Positions 52,737-61,572 of a stretch of DNA of 64,000 bases are shown here, piece after piece. The notes under the pieces are model-generated. The model worked only from the letters and a program-made list of their open reading frames with translations, was not told the DNA's origin and ran no database searches. The first letter of the stretch is position 1; each line of letters begins with the position of its first letter. Source of the stretch: Streptomyces malaysiense (GTDB lineage Bacteria > Actinomycetota > Actinomycetes > Streptomycetales > Streptomycetaceae); the NCBI RefSeq assembly GCF_000980885.2, contig NZ_LBDA02000034.1:62001-126000 (forward strand). Direction: 5' to 3'. Both the position numbers and the translations under genes were made by a program.

Positions 52737-53054
52737 TCAGGACTCCTGGGTGAGGGAGACGAACACGTCGTCCCCTTCGATCTTTACGGGGTATACGGGT
52801 ACGGGGCGTGTCGCGGGGAGGCCGGACGGCTTGCCGGTGCGCAGGTCGAACGCGGAGCCGTGCAGCCAGCACTCGATCTGGCAGTCCTCCACCTCGCCCT
52901 CGGAGAGCGAGACGTTCGCGTGCGAGCAGACGTCGTAGATGGCGAACACCTCCCCCTCGGTGCGGACGACCGAGACCGGCGTGCCGTCGAGTTCCACCCG
53001 CTTGGGGGTGTCCTCGTCCAGCTCGCTCAGCCCACAGGCGCGTACGAAACTCAT
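52737..53054 (-). CDS. Rieske-type non-heme ferredoxin in the suf operon
   Basis: This 105-aa soluble Rieske protein has the [2Fe-2S] ligand pairs Cys-x-His (YDVCSHANVSL) and Cys-x2-His (IECWLHGSAFD). It may supply electrons during cluster assembly; its place between sufD and sufC is standard in actinobacteria. The ATG overlaps the sufD stop (ATGA). Confidence 0.92.
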   Translation of the reverse strand: MSFVRACGLSELDEDTPKRVELDGTPVSVVRTEGEVFAIYDVCSHANVSLSEGEVEDCQIECWLHGSAFDLRTGKPSGLPATRPVPVYPVKIEGDDVFVSLTQES

Positions 53055-54271
53055 GCGACCGAGGCCTCCAGCTCCTGCTCGATCCTTTCGAGCAGGCGCT
53101 CCTCGATGTCGGCGACGCCGATCTGCTGGACGAGTTCGGCGAAGAAGCCGCGGACCACCAGACGGCGGGCGTCCTGCTCGGGGATGCCGCGGGCCATCAG
53201 GTAGAACAGCTGCTCGTCGTCGAAGCGGCCGGTGGCGGAGGCGTGGCCGGCGCCCACGATCTCGCCGGTCTCGATCTCCAGGTTCGGCACCGAGTCGACG
53301 CGGGCGCCGTCGGTGAGCACCAGGTTGCGGTTCATCTCGTAGGTGTCGGTGCCCTCGGCCTTGGCCTCGATGAGCACGTCGCCGATCCAGACCGCGTGCG
53401 CGTCGTCGCCCTGGAGCGCGCCCTTGTAGACGACGTTCGACTTGCAGTGCGGGGTGTTGTGGGTGACCAGGAGACGGTGCTCCTGGTGCTGGCCCGCGTC
53501 GGTGAAGTACAGGCCGTACAGCTCGGCCTCGCCGCCGGGGCCCGCGTAGGAGACGCGCGGGTGCAGCCGTACGACGTCGCCGCCGAAGGTGACGACGACC
53601 GACTTGAAGGACGCGTCCCGGCCGACCAGCGCGTTGTGCTGGGCGGTGTGGACGGCCTTGTCGTCCCAGTCCTGGACGGAGACGACGGTCAGCTTGGCAC
53701 CGTCGCCCAGCACGTAGTCGACGTTGGCCGCGAGCACCGCGTCGCCGGTGTGGTCGATGACGACCACGGCCTCGGCGAAGGCGCCCAGCTCGATCACCTG
53801 GTGCGCGAAGGCGGTGCCGCCCTCGCCGTGCACGGCGATGCGGACCGGCTCGGTGAGCACGGTCTCCTTGGGGACGGTCACGACCGAGGCCTGCTCGAAG
53901 GCGGAGAACGCCTGGGCGGCGATCCGGTCCACCGGGGTGCCCGCCCGGCCGAGGCGCGCGTCGTCGCGGCCCACGGTCTCGACGACGACGCCCTCGGGGG
54001 CCCGCACGTCGACCTTCACGCCGTCAGCGGTGGCGACGGCGGTGCCGTCGTGCAGCCCGCGCAGGCGCTCCAGCGGGGTGAACCGCCACTCCTCCTCGCG
54101 GCCGTGCGGGACCGGGAAGTCCGCGACGTCGAAGGACGGGGGCACGCTCATGCGCGTGGCGACGGTCGACTCCGCGGCCACCGCGATCTGGCCGGCGGTG
54201 GTGGAGCCCACCGGTGGGGGTCCCCCCGCTCGGACGGAGTTGGGAGTGGGGGCGTTCTGAGCCTCAGCCAT
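53051..54271 (-). CDS. sufD: Fe-S assembly scaffold protein SufD
   Basis: This 406-aa β-helix protein forms SufBC2D. The C-terminal SufBD core shows HPRVSYAGPGGEAELYGLYF, HNTPHCKSNVVYKGALQGDD and GEIVGAGHASATGRFDDEQLFYLMARG. It is 59 bp downstream of sufB. The N-terminus is long and Pro/Ser rich compared with E. coli SufD. Confidence 0.94.
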   Translation of the reverse strand: MAEAQNAPTPNSVRAGGPPPVGSTTAGQIAVAAESTVATRMSVPPSFDVADFPVPHGREEEWRFTPLERLRGLHDGTAVATADGVKVDVRAPEGVVVETVGRDDARLGRAGTPVDRIAAQAFSAFEQASVVTVPKETVLTEPVRIAVHGEGGTAFAHQVIELGAFAEAVVVIDHTGDAVLAANVDYVLGDGAKLTVVSVQDWDDKAVHTAQHNALVGRDASFKSVVVTFGGDVVRLHPRVSYAGPGGEAELYGLYFTDAGQHQEHRLLVTHNTPHCKSNVVYKGALQGDDAHAVWIGDVLIEAKAEGTDTYEMNRNLVLTDGARVDSVPNLEIETGEIVGAGHASATGRFDDEQLFYLMARGIPEQDARRLVVRGFFAELVQQIGVADIEERLLERIEQELEASVA

Positions 54272-54330
54272 GGCTGTCGGTCTGCTCGCTTTCTTACGTG
54301 AGTGGCTTGACGGTCAGGTCGGTACGGCGG

Positions 54331-55752
54331 TCAGCCGACCGCGCCTTCCATCTGCAGCTCGATCAGCCGGTTGAGTTCGAGCGCGTACTCCATGGGCAGT
54401 TCCTTGGCGATCGGCTCGACGAAGCCGCGCACGATCATCGCCATCGCCTCGAACTCGGTCAGACCGCGGCTCATCAGGTAGAAGAGCTGGTCCTCGGAGA
54501 CCTTGGAGACGGTCGCCTCGTGGCCCATGGACACGTCGTCCTCGCGGACGTCGACGTACGGGTACGTGTCGGAGCGGGAGATGGTGTCGACGAGCAGCGC
54601 GTCGCAGAGCACGTTCGACTTGGAGCCGTGGGCGCCCTCACCGATCTCGACCAGACCGCGGTAGGAGGTGCGGCCGCCGCCGCGCGCCACGGACTTCGAC
54701 ACGATGTTGGACGAGGTGTTCGGCGCCATGTGGACCATCTTGGAGCCGGCGTCCTGGTGCTGGCCCTCGCCCGCGAAGGCGATGGACAGGGTCTCGCCCT
54801 TGGCGTGCTCGCCCATCAGGTAGACGGCCGGGTACTTCATCGTCACCTTGGAGCCGATGTTGCCGTCGATCCACTCCATGGTCGCGCCCTCGTACGCCAC
54901 GGCGCGCTTGGTGACCAGGTTGTAGACGTTGTTCGACCAGTTCTGGATGGTCGTGTAGCGGCAGCGGGCGTTCTTCTTGACGATGATCTCGACCACGGCG
55001 CTGTGCAGCGAGTCCGACTTGTAGATCGGCGCGGTGCAGCCCTCGACGTAGTGCACGTAGGCGCCCTCGTCGACGATGATCAGGGTCCGCTCGAACTGGC
55101 CCATGTTCTCCGTGTTGATACGGAAGTAGGCCTGGAGCGGGATCTCCACGTGCACGCCCTTCGGCACGTAGATGAAGGAGCCACCGGACCACACGGCCGT
55201 GTTCAGCGCGGCGAACTTGTTGTCGCCGGCCGGGATGACCGTGCCGAAGTACTCCTTGAAGAGCTCCGGGTGCTCCTTGAGGGCGGTGTCGGTGTCGAGG
55301 AAGATGACGCCCTGCTCCTCCAGGTCCTCGCGGATCTGGTGGTAGACGACCTCCGACTCGTACTGGGCGGCCACGCCCGCGACCAGGCGCTGCTTCTCGG
55401 CCTCGGGGATGCCCAGCTTGTCGTAGGTGTTCTTGATGTCCTCGGGCAGGTCCTCCCAGGACTCCGCCTGCTTCTCCGTGGAGCGCACGAAGTACTTGAT
55501 GTTGTCGAAGTCGATGCCCGAGAGGTCGGAGCCCCAGTTCGGCATGGGCTTCTTCTCGAAGAGCTTGAGGCCCTTGAGGCGCAGCTTGGTCATCCACTCC
55601 GGCTCCGACTTCTTGCCGGAGATGTCGCGGACGACGTCGTCGTTCAGACCGCGCCGGGCGGAGGCACCGGCCACGTCGGAGTCGGCCCAGCCGTATTCGT
55701 ACTTGCCCAGGCCCTCCAGCTCAGGGTGGGCAGTCTCCGTGGGGAGAGTCAT
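54331..55752 (-). CDS. sufB: Fe-S assembly scaffold protein SufB
   Basis: This 473-aa main scaffold subunit has the actinobacterial start YEYGWADSDVAGASARRGLN. The middle has the VEGCTAPIYKSDSLHSAVVE block with the cluster Cys, TIQNWSNNVYNLVTKRA, and GEGQHQDAGSKMVHMAP. No intein interrupts it, unlike in mycobacteria. The ATG overlaps the sufR stop (ATGA). Confidence 0.97.
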   Translation of the reverse strand: MTLPTETAHPELEGLGKYEYGWADSDVAGASARRGLNDDVVRDISGKKSEPEWMTKLRLKGLKLFEKKPMPNWGSDLSGIDFDNIKYFVRSTEKQAESWEDLPEDIKNTYDKLGIPEAEKQRLVAGVAAQYESEVVYHQIREDLEEQGVIFLDTDTALKEHPELFKEYFGTVIPAGDNKFAALNTAVWSGGSFIYVPKGVHVEIPLQAYFRINTENMGQFERTLIIVDEGAYVHYVEGCTAPIYKSDSLHSAVVEIIVKKNARCRYTTIQNWSNNVYNLVTKRAVAYEGATMEWIDGNIGSKVTMKYPAVYLMGEHAKGETLSIAFAGEGQHQDAGSKMVHMAPNTSSNIVSKSVARGGGRTSYRGLVEIGEGAHGSKSNVLCDALLVDTISRSDTYPYVDVREDDVSMGHEATVSKVSEDQLFYLMSRGLTEFEAMAMIVRGFVEPIAKELPMEYALELNRLIELQMEGAVG

Positions 55753-56483
55753 GCGGGGTTCCTCCCGGCCGTGCTTGCAGGTGCGTCAGTGGAAATCTTG
55801 GGAATGAACGTCGTGCAGACGCCGTCGCCGTGCGCGATGGTCGCCAGTCGCTGGACGTGGGTACCCAGCAGCTCGGCGAAGATCTCCGTCTCCGCCTCGC
55901 ACAGCTGCGGGTACTGCTCCGCGACATGGGCGACCGGGCAGTGGTGCTGGCAGAGCTGCTCGCCGACCGGTGCGCTGCGCGCCGTAGCAGCGTACCCGTC
56001 CGCACTCAAGGCCTTGGCCAGCGCTTCCGCGCGCTTGTCGGGGCTCACGCTCTCGACCGCCCGGCGGTACGCCCTCGCCTGGGAGGCGATCCGGGCGCGG
56101 GCGAAGGCCGAGACCGCGCCGGGCCCGCCCTCGTGCTCGGCGATCCAGCGCAGCGCGTCCGCGGCCAGCTTGTCGTACGACTGGTCGAAGGCGTCGCGGC
56201 CGCAGTCGGTGAGCGCGAAGACCTTGGCGGGGCGGCCGCGCGTGCGCGTGCCGTACACCCGCTGTTCGCGGGCCTCCACGACGTCGTCCGCGGCCAGCGC
56301 GTCCAGATGGCGCCGGACGGCCGCCTGGGTCAGTCCCAGCCGGCCCGCGAGTTCGGCGACGGTCGAGGGCCCGTGGTCCAGGATGGACCGCACGACGCGG
56401 TGGCGCGTGGAGCGCTCACCGGTCGCCAGCTCCTCCTGCGGGGCCCCCGTGAGGGCCTCCCGAGCCTCGTCGACGTTTTTCAC
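55749..56483 (-). CDS. sufR: SufR, Fe-S-binding repressor of the suf operon
   Basis: This 244-aa protein has an N-terminal winged helix (VRSILDHGPSTVAELAGRLG, LTQAAVRRHLDALAADDVVEA). A C-terminal Cys set (QLCQHHCPVAH, YPQLCEAE, GDGVCTTF) is of the kind that binds a cluster. In streptomycetes SufR represses suf when holding an oxidised [2Fe-2S] cluster (established knowledge as I recall it). GTG 56483 is chosen; a perfect operator overlaps it, so the mRNA may be leaderless. Confidence 0.92.
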   Translation of the reverse strand: MKNVDEAREALTGAPQEELATGERSTRHRVVRSILDHGPSTVAELAGRLGLTQAAVRRHLDALAADDVVEAREQRVYGTRTRGRPAKVFALTDCGRDAFDQSYDKLAADALRWIAEHEGGPGAVSAFARARIASQARAYRRAVESVSPDKRAEALAKALSADGYAATARSAPVGEQLCQHHCPVAHVAEQYPQLCEAETEIFAELLGTHVQRLATIAHGDGVCTTFIPKISTDAPASTAGRNPA

Positions 56484-56496
56484 AACGCCATTGTTG
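56483..56496. promoter_or_regulatory. SufR operator CAAC-N6-GTTG
   Basis: CAACGCCATTGTTG matches the 14-bp SufR palindrome described for the Streptomyces suf operon. It spans from the first base of the sufR start codon to 13 bp upstream, where it would block the promoter. Confidence 0.85.
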
Positions 56497-56665
56497 CGTA
56501 ATTCCTTCGGGCCTGACAAGCGCCGTCGGGATCACCGACGGTGCCCTGCATCACTTAGGTCTACCTAATCTGACCTGCGGAAACGATCTCTGATCGATCA
56601 TCCGGAGCCCGGCCGGCGCGGAAACCCGTGGCGCTCCGGACGCCCGTCCGGAAGACTCTCCGGCC

Positions 56666-57481
56666 ATGTCCACACCCCCTCCGACCGGGCCTCTTGCCAC
56701 CCGGGACGGCATCGCCGCCGGGCTGCGGCTGCTCGGCGTCGAGAGCGGCGAGACGCTTCTCGTACATTCGTCCCTCAGTTCCCTCGGGTGGGTGAACGGC
56801 GGAGCCGTGGCGGTCGTCCAGGCGCTCCTCGACGCCCTCGGTCCCCGCGGCACCCTCGTCGTCCCGGCCCAGTCCTCCGACCTCTCCGACCCGGCCGACT
56901 GGGAGAACCCGCCGGTGCCCGAGGAGTGGTGGGACCGGATCCGGGCGACCATGCCTGCGTACGACCCCCGCGTCACCCCCACCCGCGGCGTCGGGGTGAT
57001 CCCGGAGGCGGTGCGCACCTGGCCGGGCGCCCTGCGCAGCGCGCACCCGCAGACCTCCTTCGCCGCCGTCGGTCCCCGCGCCCGGGAGATCACCGACGGC
57101 CACGCCCCCGACTGCCGGCTCGGCGAGCGAAGCCCGCTGGCCCGCCTGGAGGCGCTGGGCGCCCGGGTCCTGCTGCTCGGCACGGGCTACGGCGCCTGCA
57201 CCGCCTTCCACCTGGCCGAGTACCGCGTGCCGGCCCCGCCCGTCCGGGTCGGCCGGCCCGCGCCCGGCGGCGGCTGGGAGACGGTGACCGAGATGCCGAT
57301 CAGCTCCGAGGCGTTCGAGGAACTGGGCCGCGACTTCGAGCGGGAGCGTCCCGTCGTACGGGGGCGGGTGGCCGCGGCGGACACCCGGTTGTTCCCGGTG
57401 GCGGACGCCGTCGCCCACGCCGAGGAGTGGCTCCGGGCGCGCAGGACCCCCACGAGCGGGTTCCCGCACCCCCGCGACTGA
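56666..57481 (+). CDS. aminoglycoside N3-acetyltransferase-family protein
   Basis: This 271-aa protein of the AAC(3)/Antibiotic_NAT family has LLVHSSLSSLGWVNGGAVAV, HPQTSFAAVGPRAREIT and LLLGTGYGACTAFHLAEYR. These are the conserved CoA and active-site blocks. It uses acetyl-CoA on an amine; aminoglycosides are one option, but many streptomycete members have no proven resistance role. It is monocistronic and not next to an antibiotic cluster. Confidence 0.85.
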   Translation: MSTPPPTGPLATRDGIAAGLRLLGVESGETLLVHSSLSSLGWVNGGAVAVVQALLDALGPRGTLVVPAQSSDLSDPADWENPPVPEEWWDRIRATMPAYDPRVTPTRGVGVIPEAVRTWPGALRSAHPQTSFAAVGPRAREITDGHAPDCRLGERSPLARLEALGARVLLLGTGYGACTAFHLAEYRVPAPPVRVGRPAPGGGWETVTEMPISSEAFEELGRDFERERPVVRGRVAAADTRLFPVADAVAHAEEWLRARRTPTSGFPHPRD

Positions 57482-57498
57482 TCGGCGCGCGCTCTCCC

Positions 57499-57504
57499 TA
57501 GACT
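57499..57504 (+). promoter_or_regulatory. -10 box of a leaderless ABC ATPase mRNA
   Basis: TAGACT ends 8 nt before ATG 57513. No ribosome-binding site is present. The -35 is weak. Confidence 0.4.
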
Positions 57505-57512
57505 CGGGTCCC

Positions 57513-58436
57513 ATGCGAAGTGAGCCAGTCGTCCAGGTCCAGGCCCTGGTGAAGCGCTACGGCACGAAGACCGCGGTGGACGGCCTCGACCTGGAGGCCG
57601 GGGCGGGTGTGACCGCCGTCCTCGGACCCAACGGCGCCGGCAAGACGACGACGGTCGAGACCTGCGAGGGGTACCGGAAGCCGGATTCCGGCACGGTGCG
57701 CGTCCTGGGCCTCGACCCCGTGCGGCAGTCGGCCGAGCTGCGGCCGCGGATCGGTGTGATGCTCCAGTCCGGCGGCGTGTACTCCGGCGCCCGCGCGGAC
57801 GAGATGCTCCGCCATGTCGCCCGGCTGCACGCCCACCCGCTGGACGTGGACGCCCTGATCGAACGGCTCGGCCTCGGCAGCTGCGGCCGCACCTCCTACC
57901 GCCGGCTCTCCGGCGGCCAGCAGCAGCGCCTCGCGCTCGCCATGGCCGTCGTCGGCCGCCCGGAACTGGTCTTCCTGGACGAGCCGACCGCCGGCCTCGA
58001 CCCGCAGGCCCGCCGGGCCACCTGGGACCTGGTGCGGGACCTGCGCGCCGACGGCGTCTCGGTGATCCTCACCACGCACCACATGGACGAGGCCGAGGAA
58101 CTCGCCGACGACGTCGCGATCATCGACGGCGGCAAGGTCATCGCCCACGGCTCCCCGGAGGAGCTGTGCAAGGGCGGCGCCGAGAACACCCTGCGCTTCT
58201 CCGGCCGCCCCGGACTCGACGTCGGCTCCCTGCTCAACGCGCTCCCGGACGGCTGCACGGCCGCCGAGCTGACCCCGGGCGCCTACCGCGTCGTCGGCAA
58301 GGTCGATCCGCAGCTGCTGGCCACCGTGACCTCCTGGTGCGCCCAGCACGGGGTGATGCCGGACCGCATCTCGGTCGAACGGCACACCCTGGAAGACGTC
58401 TTCCTCGAACTCACCGGCAAGGAGCTGCGCTCATGA
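57513..58436 (+). CDS. ABC-2-type exporter ATP-binding protein
   Basis: This 307-aa ATPase has Walker A VLGPNGAGKTTTVE, the signature LSGGQQQRLALAMAV and Walker B LVFLDEPTAGLDPQARR. A C-terminal ~90-residue extension follows, as in DrrA/CcmA-type exporters. It overlaps its permease by ATGA. The substrate is unknown; the next gene is ctaA, so a link to heme or cytochrome assembly is possible. Confidence 0.92.
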   Translation: MRSEPVVQVQALVKRYGTKTAVDGLDLEAGAGVTAVLGPNGAGKTTTVETCEGYRKPDSGTVRVLGLDPVRQSAELRPRIGVMLQSGGVYSGARADEMLRHVARLHAHPLDVDALIERLGLGSCGRTSYRRLSGGQQQRLALAMAVVGRPELVFLDEPTAGLDPQARRATWDLVRDLRADGVSVILTTHHMDEAEELADDVAIIDGGKVIAHGSPEELCKGGAENTLRFSGRPGLDVGSLLNALPDGCTAAELTPGAYRVVGKVDPQLLATVTSWCAQHGVMPDRISVERHTLEDVFLELTGKELRS

Positions 58437-59206
58437 CGACCGCGTCGGGTACGTACGCGCCCAGGCCGGGGGCCGCGCCCCTGCCCCGCATGATCGCGGC
58501 GCAGGCCGCCCTGGAGACGAGGATGCTGCTGCGCAACGGCGAGCAGCTGCTGCTGACCGTCGTCATCCCGACCCTGCTCCTGGTGCTGTTCAGCTCCGTG
58601 GACATCGTGGACACCGGCAAGGGCAAGGCCGTCGACTTCCTTGCGCCGGGCGTCCTCGCCCTCGCCGTGATGTCGACCGCGTTCACCGGACAGGCCATCG
58701 CCACCGGCTTCGAGCGCCGCTACGGCGTGCTCAAGCGGCTCGCCGCCTCGCCACTGCCGCGCTGGGGCCTGATGACCGCGAAGACGGTGTCCGTGCTGGT
58801 CACCGAGGTGTTCCAGGTGGTCCTGCTGACGGTGATCGCCCTCGCGCTCGGCTGGTCCCCGCACGGCGGCCCGGTCGCCGTGCTCCTGCTGCTGGTCCTC
58901 GGCACCGCCGCCTTCTCCGGGCTCGGTCTGCTGATGGCCGGCACCCTGAAGGCGGAGGCGACGCTGGCCGCGGCCAACCTGGTGTTCCTGCTGCTGCTCG
59001 TCGGCGGCGGGGTCGTCGTGCCGCTGGACAGGTTCGGCCCGGCCGGACAGCACGTCCTCGGTCTGCTGCCCATCTCCGCCCTCTCCGACGGCCTGCGCGC
59101 CGTGCTCCAGCACGGCGCCGGGACGCCCTGGGGCGACCTCGGGATCCTCGCGGTGTGGGCGGTCGTGGGGCTCGCGGCGGCGGGAAGGTTCTTCCGCTGG
59201 GAGTGA
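58433..59206 (+). CDS. ABC-2-type exporter permease
   Basis: This 257-aa membrane protein has six helices (LLLTVVIPTLLLVLFSSVDI, VLALAVMSTAFTGQAIATGF and others) and the ABC-2 family motif around FERRYGVLKRLAASPLPR. It partners the preceding ATPase. The next gene starts 92 bp downstream. Confidence 0.92.
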   Translation: MTTASGTYAPRPGAAPLPRMIAAQAALETRMLLRNGEQLLLTVVIPTLLLVLFSSVDIVDTGKGKAVDFLAPGVLALAVMSTAFTGQAIATGFERRYGVLKRLAASPLPRWGLMTAKTVSVLVTEVFQVVLLTVIALALGWSPHGGPVAVLLLLVLGTAAFSGLGLLMAGTLKAEATLAAANLVFLLLLVGGGVVVPLDRFGPAGQHVLGLLPISALSDGLRAVLQHGAGTPWGDLGILAVWAVVGLAAAGRFFRWE

Positions 59207-59285
59207 GCGGGCCGGACGGCCGGGAAGTGAGCGGAGACACGGCACCGGTACCGGACCCTCGTGAAAGCGTGCACAAGCGGCGCCC

Positions 59286-59291
59286 TACGAT
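59286..59291 (+). promoter_or_regulatory. -10 box of a leaderless ctaA mRNA
   Basis: TACGAT is followed after 7 nt by GTG 59299, the classic streptomycete leaderless spacing. The box itself contains the alternative ATG 59290. Confidence 0.45.
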
Positions 59292-59298
59292 GGGGGGC

Positions 59299-60300
59299 GT
59301 GCCAAAGCTGAACCGCGCCGACGCCGTAGCGGCCCCGCGTAATCCGCTCGCCCTCATCGCCGACCGCTGGACCCCGAAGCCGGGGACCGTGCGGCGGGCG
59401 GCCCTGGCCGCGCTCGTGATGTCGGTGGTCATCGTCGTCACCGGCGGTGCCGTGCGGCTGACCAGCTCGGGGCTCGGCTGCCCGACCTGGCCCGAGTGCA
59501 CCGCGGGCTCCCTGACACCGACCCAGGCGCTGAGCTACCACAGCGCCATCGAGTTCGGCAATCGCATGCTCACCTACGTGCTGTGCGCGGCGGTGGGCTG
59601 GGCGATCGTCGCCGCCCGCTGCGAGAAGCCGTACCGGCGCGCGCTGACCCGGCTCGGCTGGGCGCAGTTCTGGCTGGTGATGGGCAACGCGGTACTCGGC
59701 GGCATCGTGGTGCTGGTCGGCCTCAACCCGTACACCGTCGCCGCGCACTTCCTGCTGGCGACCGCGCTGATCGCGGTCGCCACGGTGATGTGGCAGCGCA
59801 CCCGCGAGGGAGACGGGGCGCCCCGGCCGCTGGTCGGCAAGGCCGTGGTGCAGCTGGTGTGGTTCCTGGTCGTCGCGGCGGTGCTGCTCGTCGCGGTCGG
59901 CACCGTGGTCACCGGCGCGGGCCCGCACGCCGGTGACTCCAGCGACGTGAAGCGGATCCCGATCGACTGGGAGACCGTGGCCAAGCTGCACGCGGTGCTC
60001 GCGTGGATCGTGGTGACGCTGACGTTCGCCCTGTGGTTCGTCCTCAAGGCCGTCGACGCCCCGCGTGGCCCGCTGGCCCGCACCCGGGAGCTGTTCCTGA
60101 TCCTGCTCAGCCAGGGCGTCATCGGCTACGCGCAGTACTTCACGCACCTGCCCGGCCTGCTGGTCGGCCTCCACATGCTCGGCTCCTGCCTGGTCTGGAT
60201 CGGCGTCCTGCGGATCCTGCTGGCCCTGCGCGAGCGCCCGGAGACGGAGCTGGAGGTACCCGAGCCCGCGACCGGGTCCACGGTTCCCACGAACGCCTGA
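59299..60300 (+). CDS. ctaA: heme A synthase
   Basis: This ~333-aa membrane protein (COX15/CtaA) oxidises the heme O methyl to formyl, yielding heme A for cytochrome aa3. Eight helices are evident. Conserved parts include VTGGAVRLTSSGLGCPTWPEC (Cys pair), NRMLTYVL with heme His region (ALSYHSAIEFGNR), and VTGAGPHAGDS followed by KLHAVLAW. GTG 59299 fits the -10 box; ATG 59290 is three codons earlier. Confidence 0.93.
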   Translation: MPKLNRADAVAAPRNPLALIADRWTPKPGTVRRAALAALVMSVVIVVTGGAVRLTSSGLGCPTWPECTAGSLTPTQALSYHSAIEFGNRMLTYVLCAAVGWAIVAARCEKPYRRALTRLGWAQFWLVMGNAVLGGIVVLVGLNPYTVAAHFLLATALIAVATVMWQRTREGDGAPRPLVGKAVVQLVWFLVVAAVLLVAVGTVVTGAGPHAGDSSDVKRIPIDWETVAKLHAVLAWIVVTLTFALWFVLKAVDAPRGPLARTRELFLILLSQGVIGYAQYFTHLPGLLVGLHMLGSCLVWIGVLRILLALRERPETELEVPEPATGSTVPTNA

Positions 60301-60322
60301 CGCACCCGTACGGGCGCCTCGC

Positions 60323-61060
60323 TCACCCGTACGTGGTGACCAGCGCGTCGATCGCCGGGCCCAGGTAGCCCCGGGTCAGCGCGGCGCGCCGGGTGAGCCA
60401 GGCGCCGTCGCCCGGGGCGGGGTCCTCGTACCGCCTGCGGGCGATGTCCTCGACGACCTCGGTGGGCGCGCCGAGGTCCGGCAGTCCTGCCAGGGCCTCC
60501 CGCTTGGAGATCAGCCGTCCCTCGCGCAGGGTCACACCCGCCCGTGCGAAGGTCAGCAGCCCGAGGTCGACCCAGACGTCCCGCCGCCACAGCCGGGCCC
60601 TGTCCACGGCGGGCCGCCAGAAGTCCCGCTGGTCCGCCACGACGAACGCGCGCAGGTCCCGGTCCGGGACCTTCGGTACGAGGCTCGCGGGTGTCTCCCC
60701 GTGCAGCACCCGGCCGAAGGCGTGCAGCTCGCGCCGGGTGACGGGGGTGACCGGACGGCGCAGCACATGGCCGTGCGCCCAGGTGAGATGCGCCCGGCCG
60801 GGAACGTCCAGGGTGGCCGGGGCGAGATAGCTGCAGTGCAGCCGCGCGGCGAGCGGTTCCCGGCGCAGCCGCCGGTGCAGGGCCACGATCTGCGGTACGG
60901 CCCGCAGGTCCGGCGGGGCCGCGAGCACCACGATCAGATCGAGATCGCTGCGGCCCTCCTGGTAGTCACCCCCGGCGAGCGAGCCGTGCGCCCAGACGGC
61001 GCGGGGGCGCAACGGCGTGAGGGCGTCGAGAAAGAGTCCGAGCAGGGCTTCCGTCCGCAT
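60323..61060 (-). CDS. nucleotidyltransferase-like protein (aminoglycoside adenylyltransferase fold)
   Basis: This 245-aa protein has the polymerase-β nucleotidyltransferase motif AHGSLAGGDYQEGRSDLDLIVV (Gly-Ser and Asp-x-Asp) near residue 25. A helical C-terminal domain resembling AadA-type enzymes follows. It could nucleotidylate a small molecule or protein. No ribosome-binding site is clear. It is convergent with ctaA. Confidence 0.75.
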   Translation of the reverse strand: MRTEALLGLFLDALTPLRPRAVWAHGSLAGGDYQEGRSDLDLIVVLAAPPDLRAVPQIVALHRRLRREPLAARLHCSYLAPATLDVPGRAHLTWAHGHVLRRPVTPVTRRELHAFGRVLHGETPASLVPKVPDRDLRAFVVADQRDFWRPAVDRARLWRRDVWVDLGLLTFARAGVTLREGRLISKREALAGLPDLGAPTEVVEDIARRRYEDPAPGDGAWLTRRAALTRGYLGPAIDALVTTYG

Positions 61061-61162
61061 GCCGCCCAGTGTGGCGCCCCTCCCGGGTACGGGGGGCGGT
61101 ATTCGGGCACCCGGCTCGTCGCGCGGGCACGCACACCCGGACGCGCCCGCGGCCGGGGCCGG

Positions 61163-61483
61163 TCAGCCCCCGAGCTGGATCCCCGCCATCCGCTTCCACT
61201 CGTACGGCCCGGTCTTCACCTTGGCCGCGAACTCCCCGTCGAACGCCTCGTGCACGGTGATCCCGGCCTTCGCCACCGCCTGCTCGGCGATCGCGTAGGT
61301 AGGAGCCACCACGTCGCCCCAGCCGCCGTCCTCGCCGACGAGCACGATCCGCGCCCCGCGCTCCCCGATGTACGCGACCTGCCCCTCCGCGCCACCGTGG
61401 GCCTTGGAGAAGGCGCTGATCCTCTGGGCGAGCCGGGCCACCGTGCGCTCGGCCTTCGCGTCAACCTGCTGCGTGTCTGCCAT
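61163..61483 (-). CDS. conserved hypothetical protein (106 aa)
   Basis: This small soluble protein contains RISAFSKAHGGAEGQVAYIGERGARIVLV and ends KTGPYEWKRMAGIQLGG. I know no domain. A TAGCAT box 6 nt before ATG 61483 suggests a leaderless mRNA. It lies between the nucleotidyltransferase-like gene and ctaB, all on the minus strand, but a terminator separates it from ctaB. Confidence 0.75.
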   Translation of the reverse strand: MADTQQVDAKAERTVARLAQRISAFSKAHGGAEGQVAYIGERGARIVLVGEDGGWGDVVAPTYAIAEQAVAKAGITVHEAFDGEFAAKVKTGPYEWKRMAGIQLGG

Positions 61484-61514
61484 GCCTGGATGCTACCGAC
61501 GGGTAGATCAAACG

Positions 61515-61560
61515 GCGACGGGAGGGGTGCGTGGCCTTGACCACGCGCCCCTCCCGCCGG
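61515..61560 (-). terminator. terminator of ctaB
   Basis: Arms 61520-61534 and 61541-61555 pair over 15 positions with one T/G mismatch. CGGC/GCCG pairing extends beyond a 2-nt bulge. It lies 13 bp after the ctaB stop on the minus strand. Confidence 0.75.
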
Positions 61561-61572
61561 GGAGAAGGTGCG

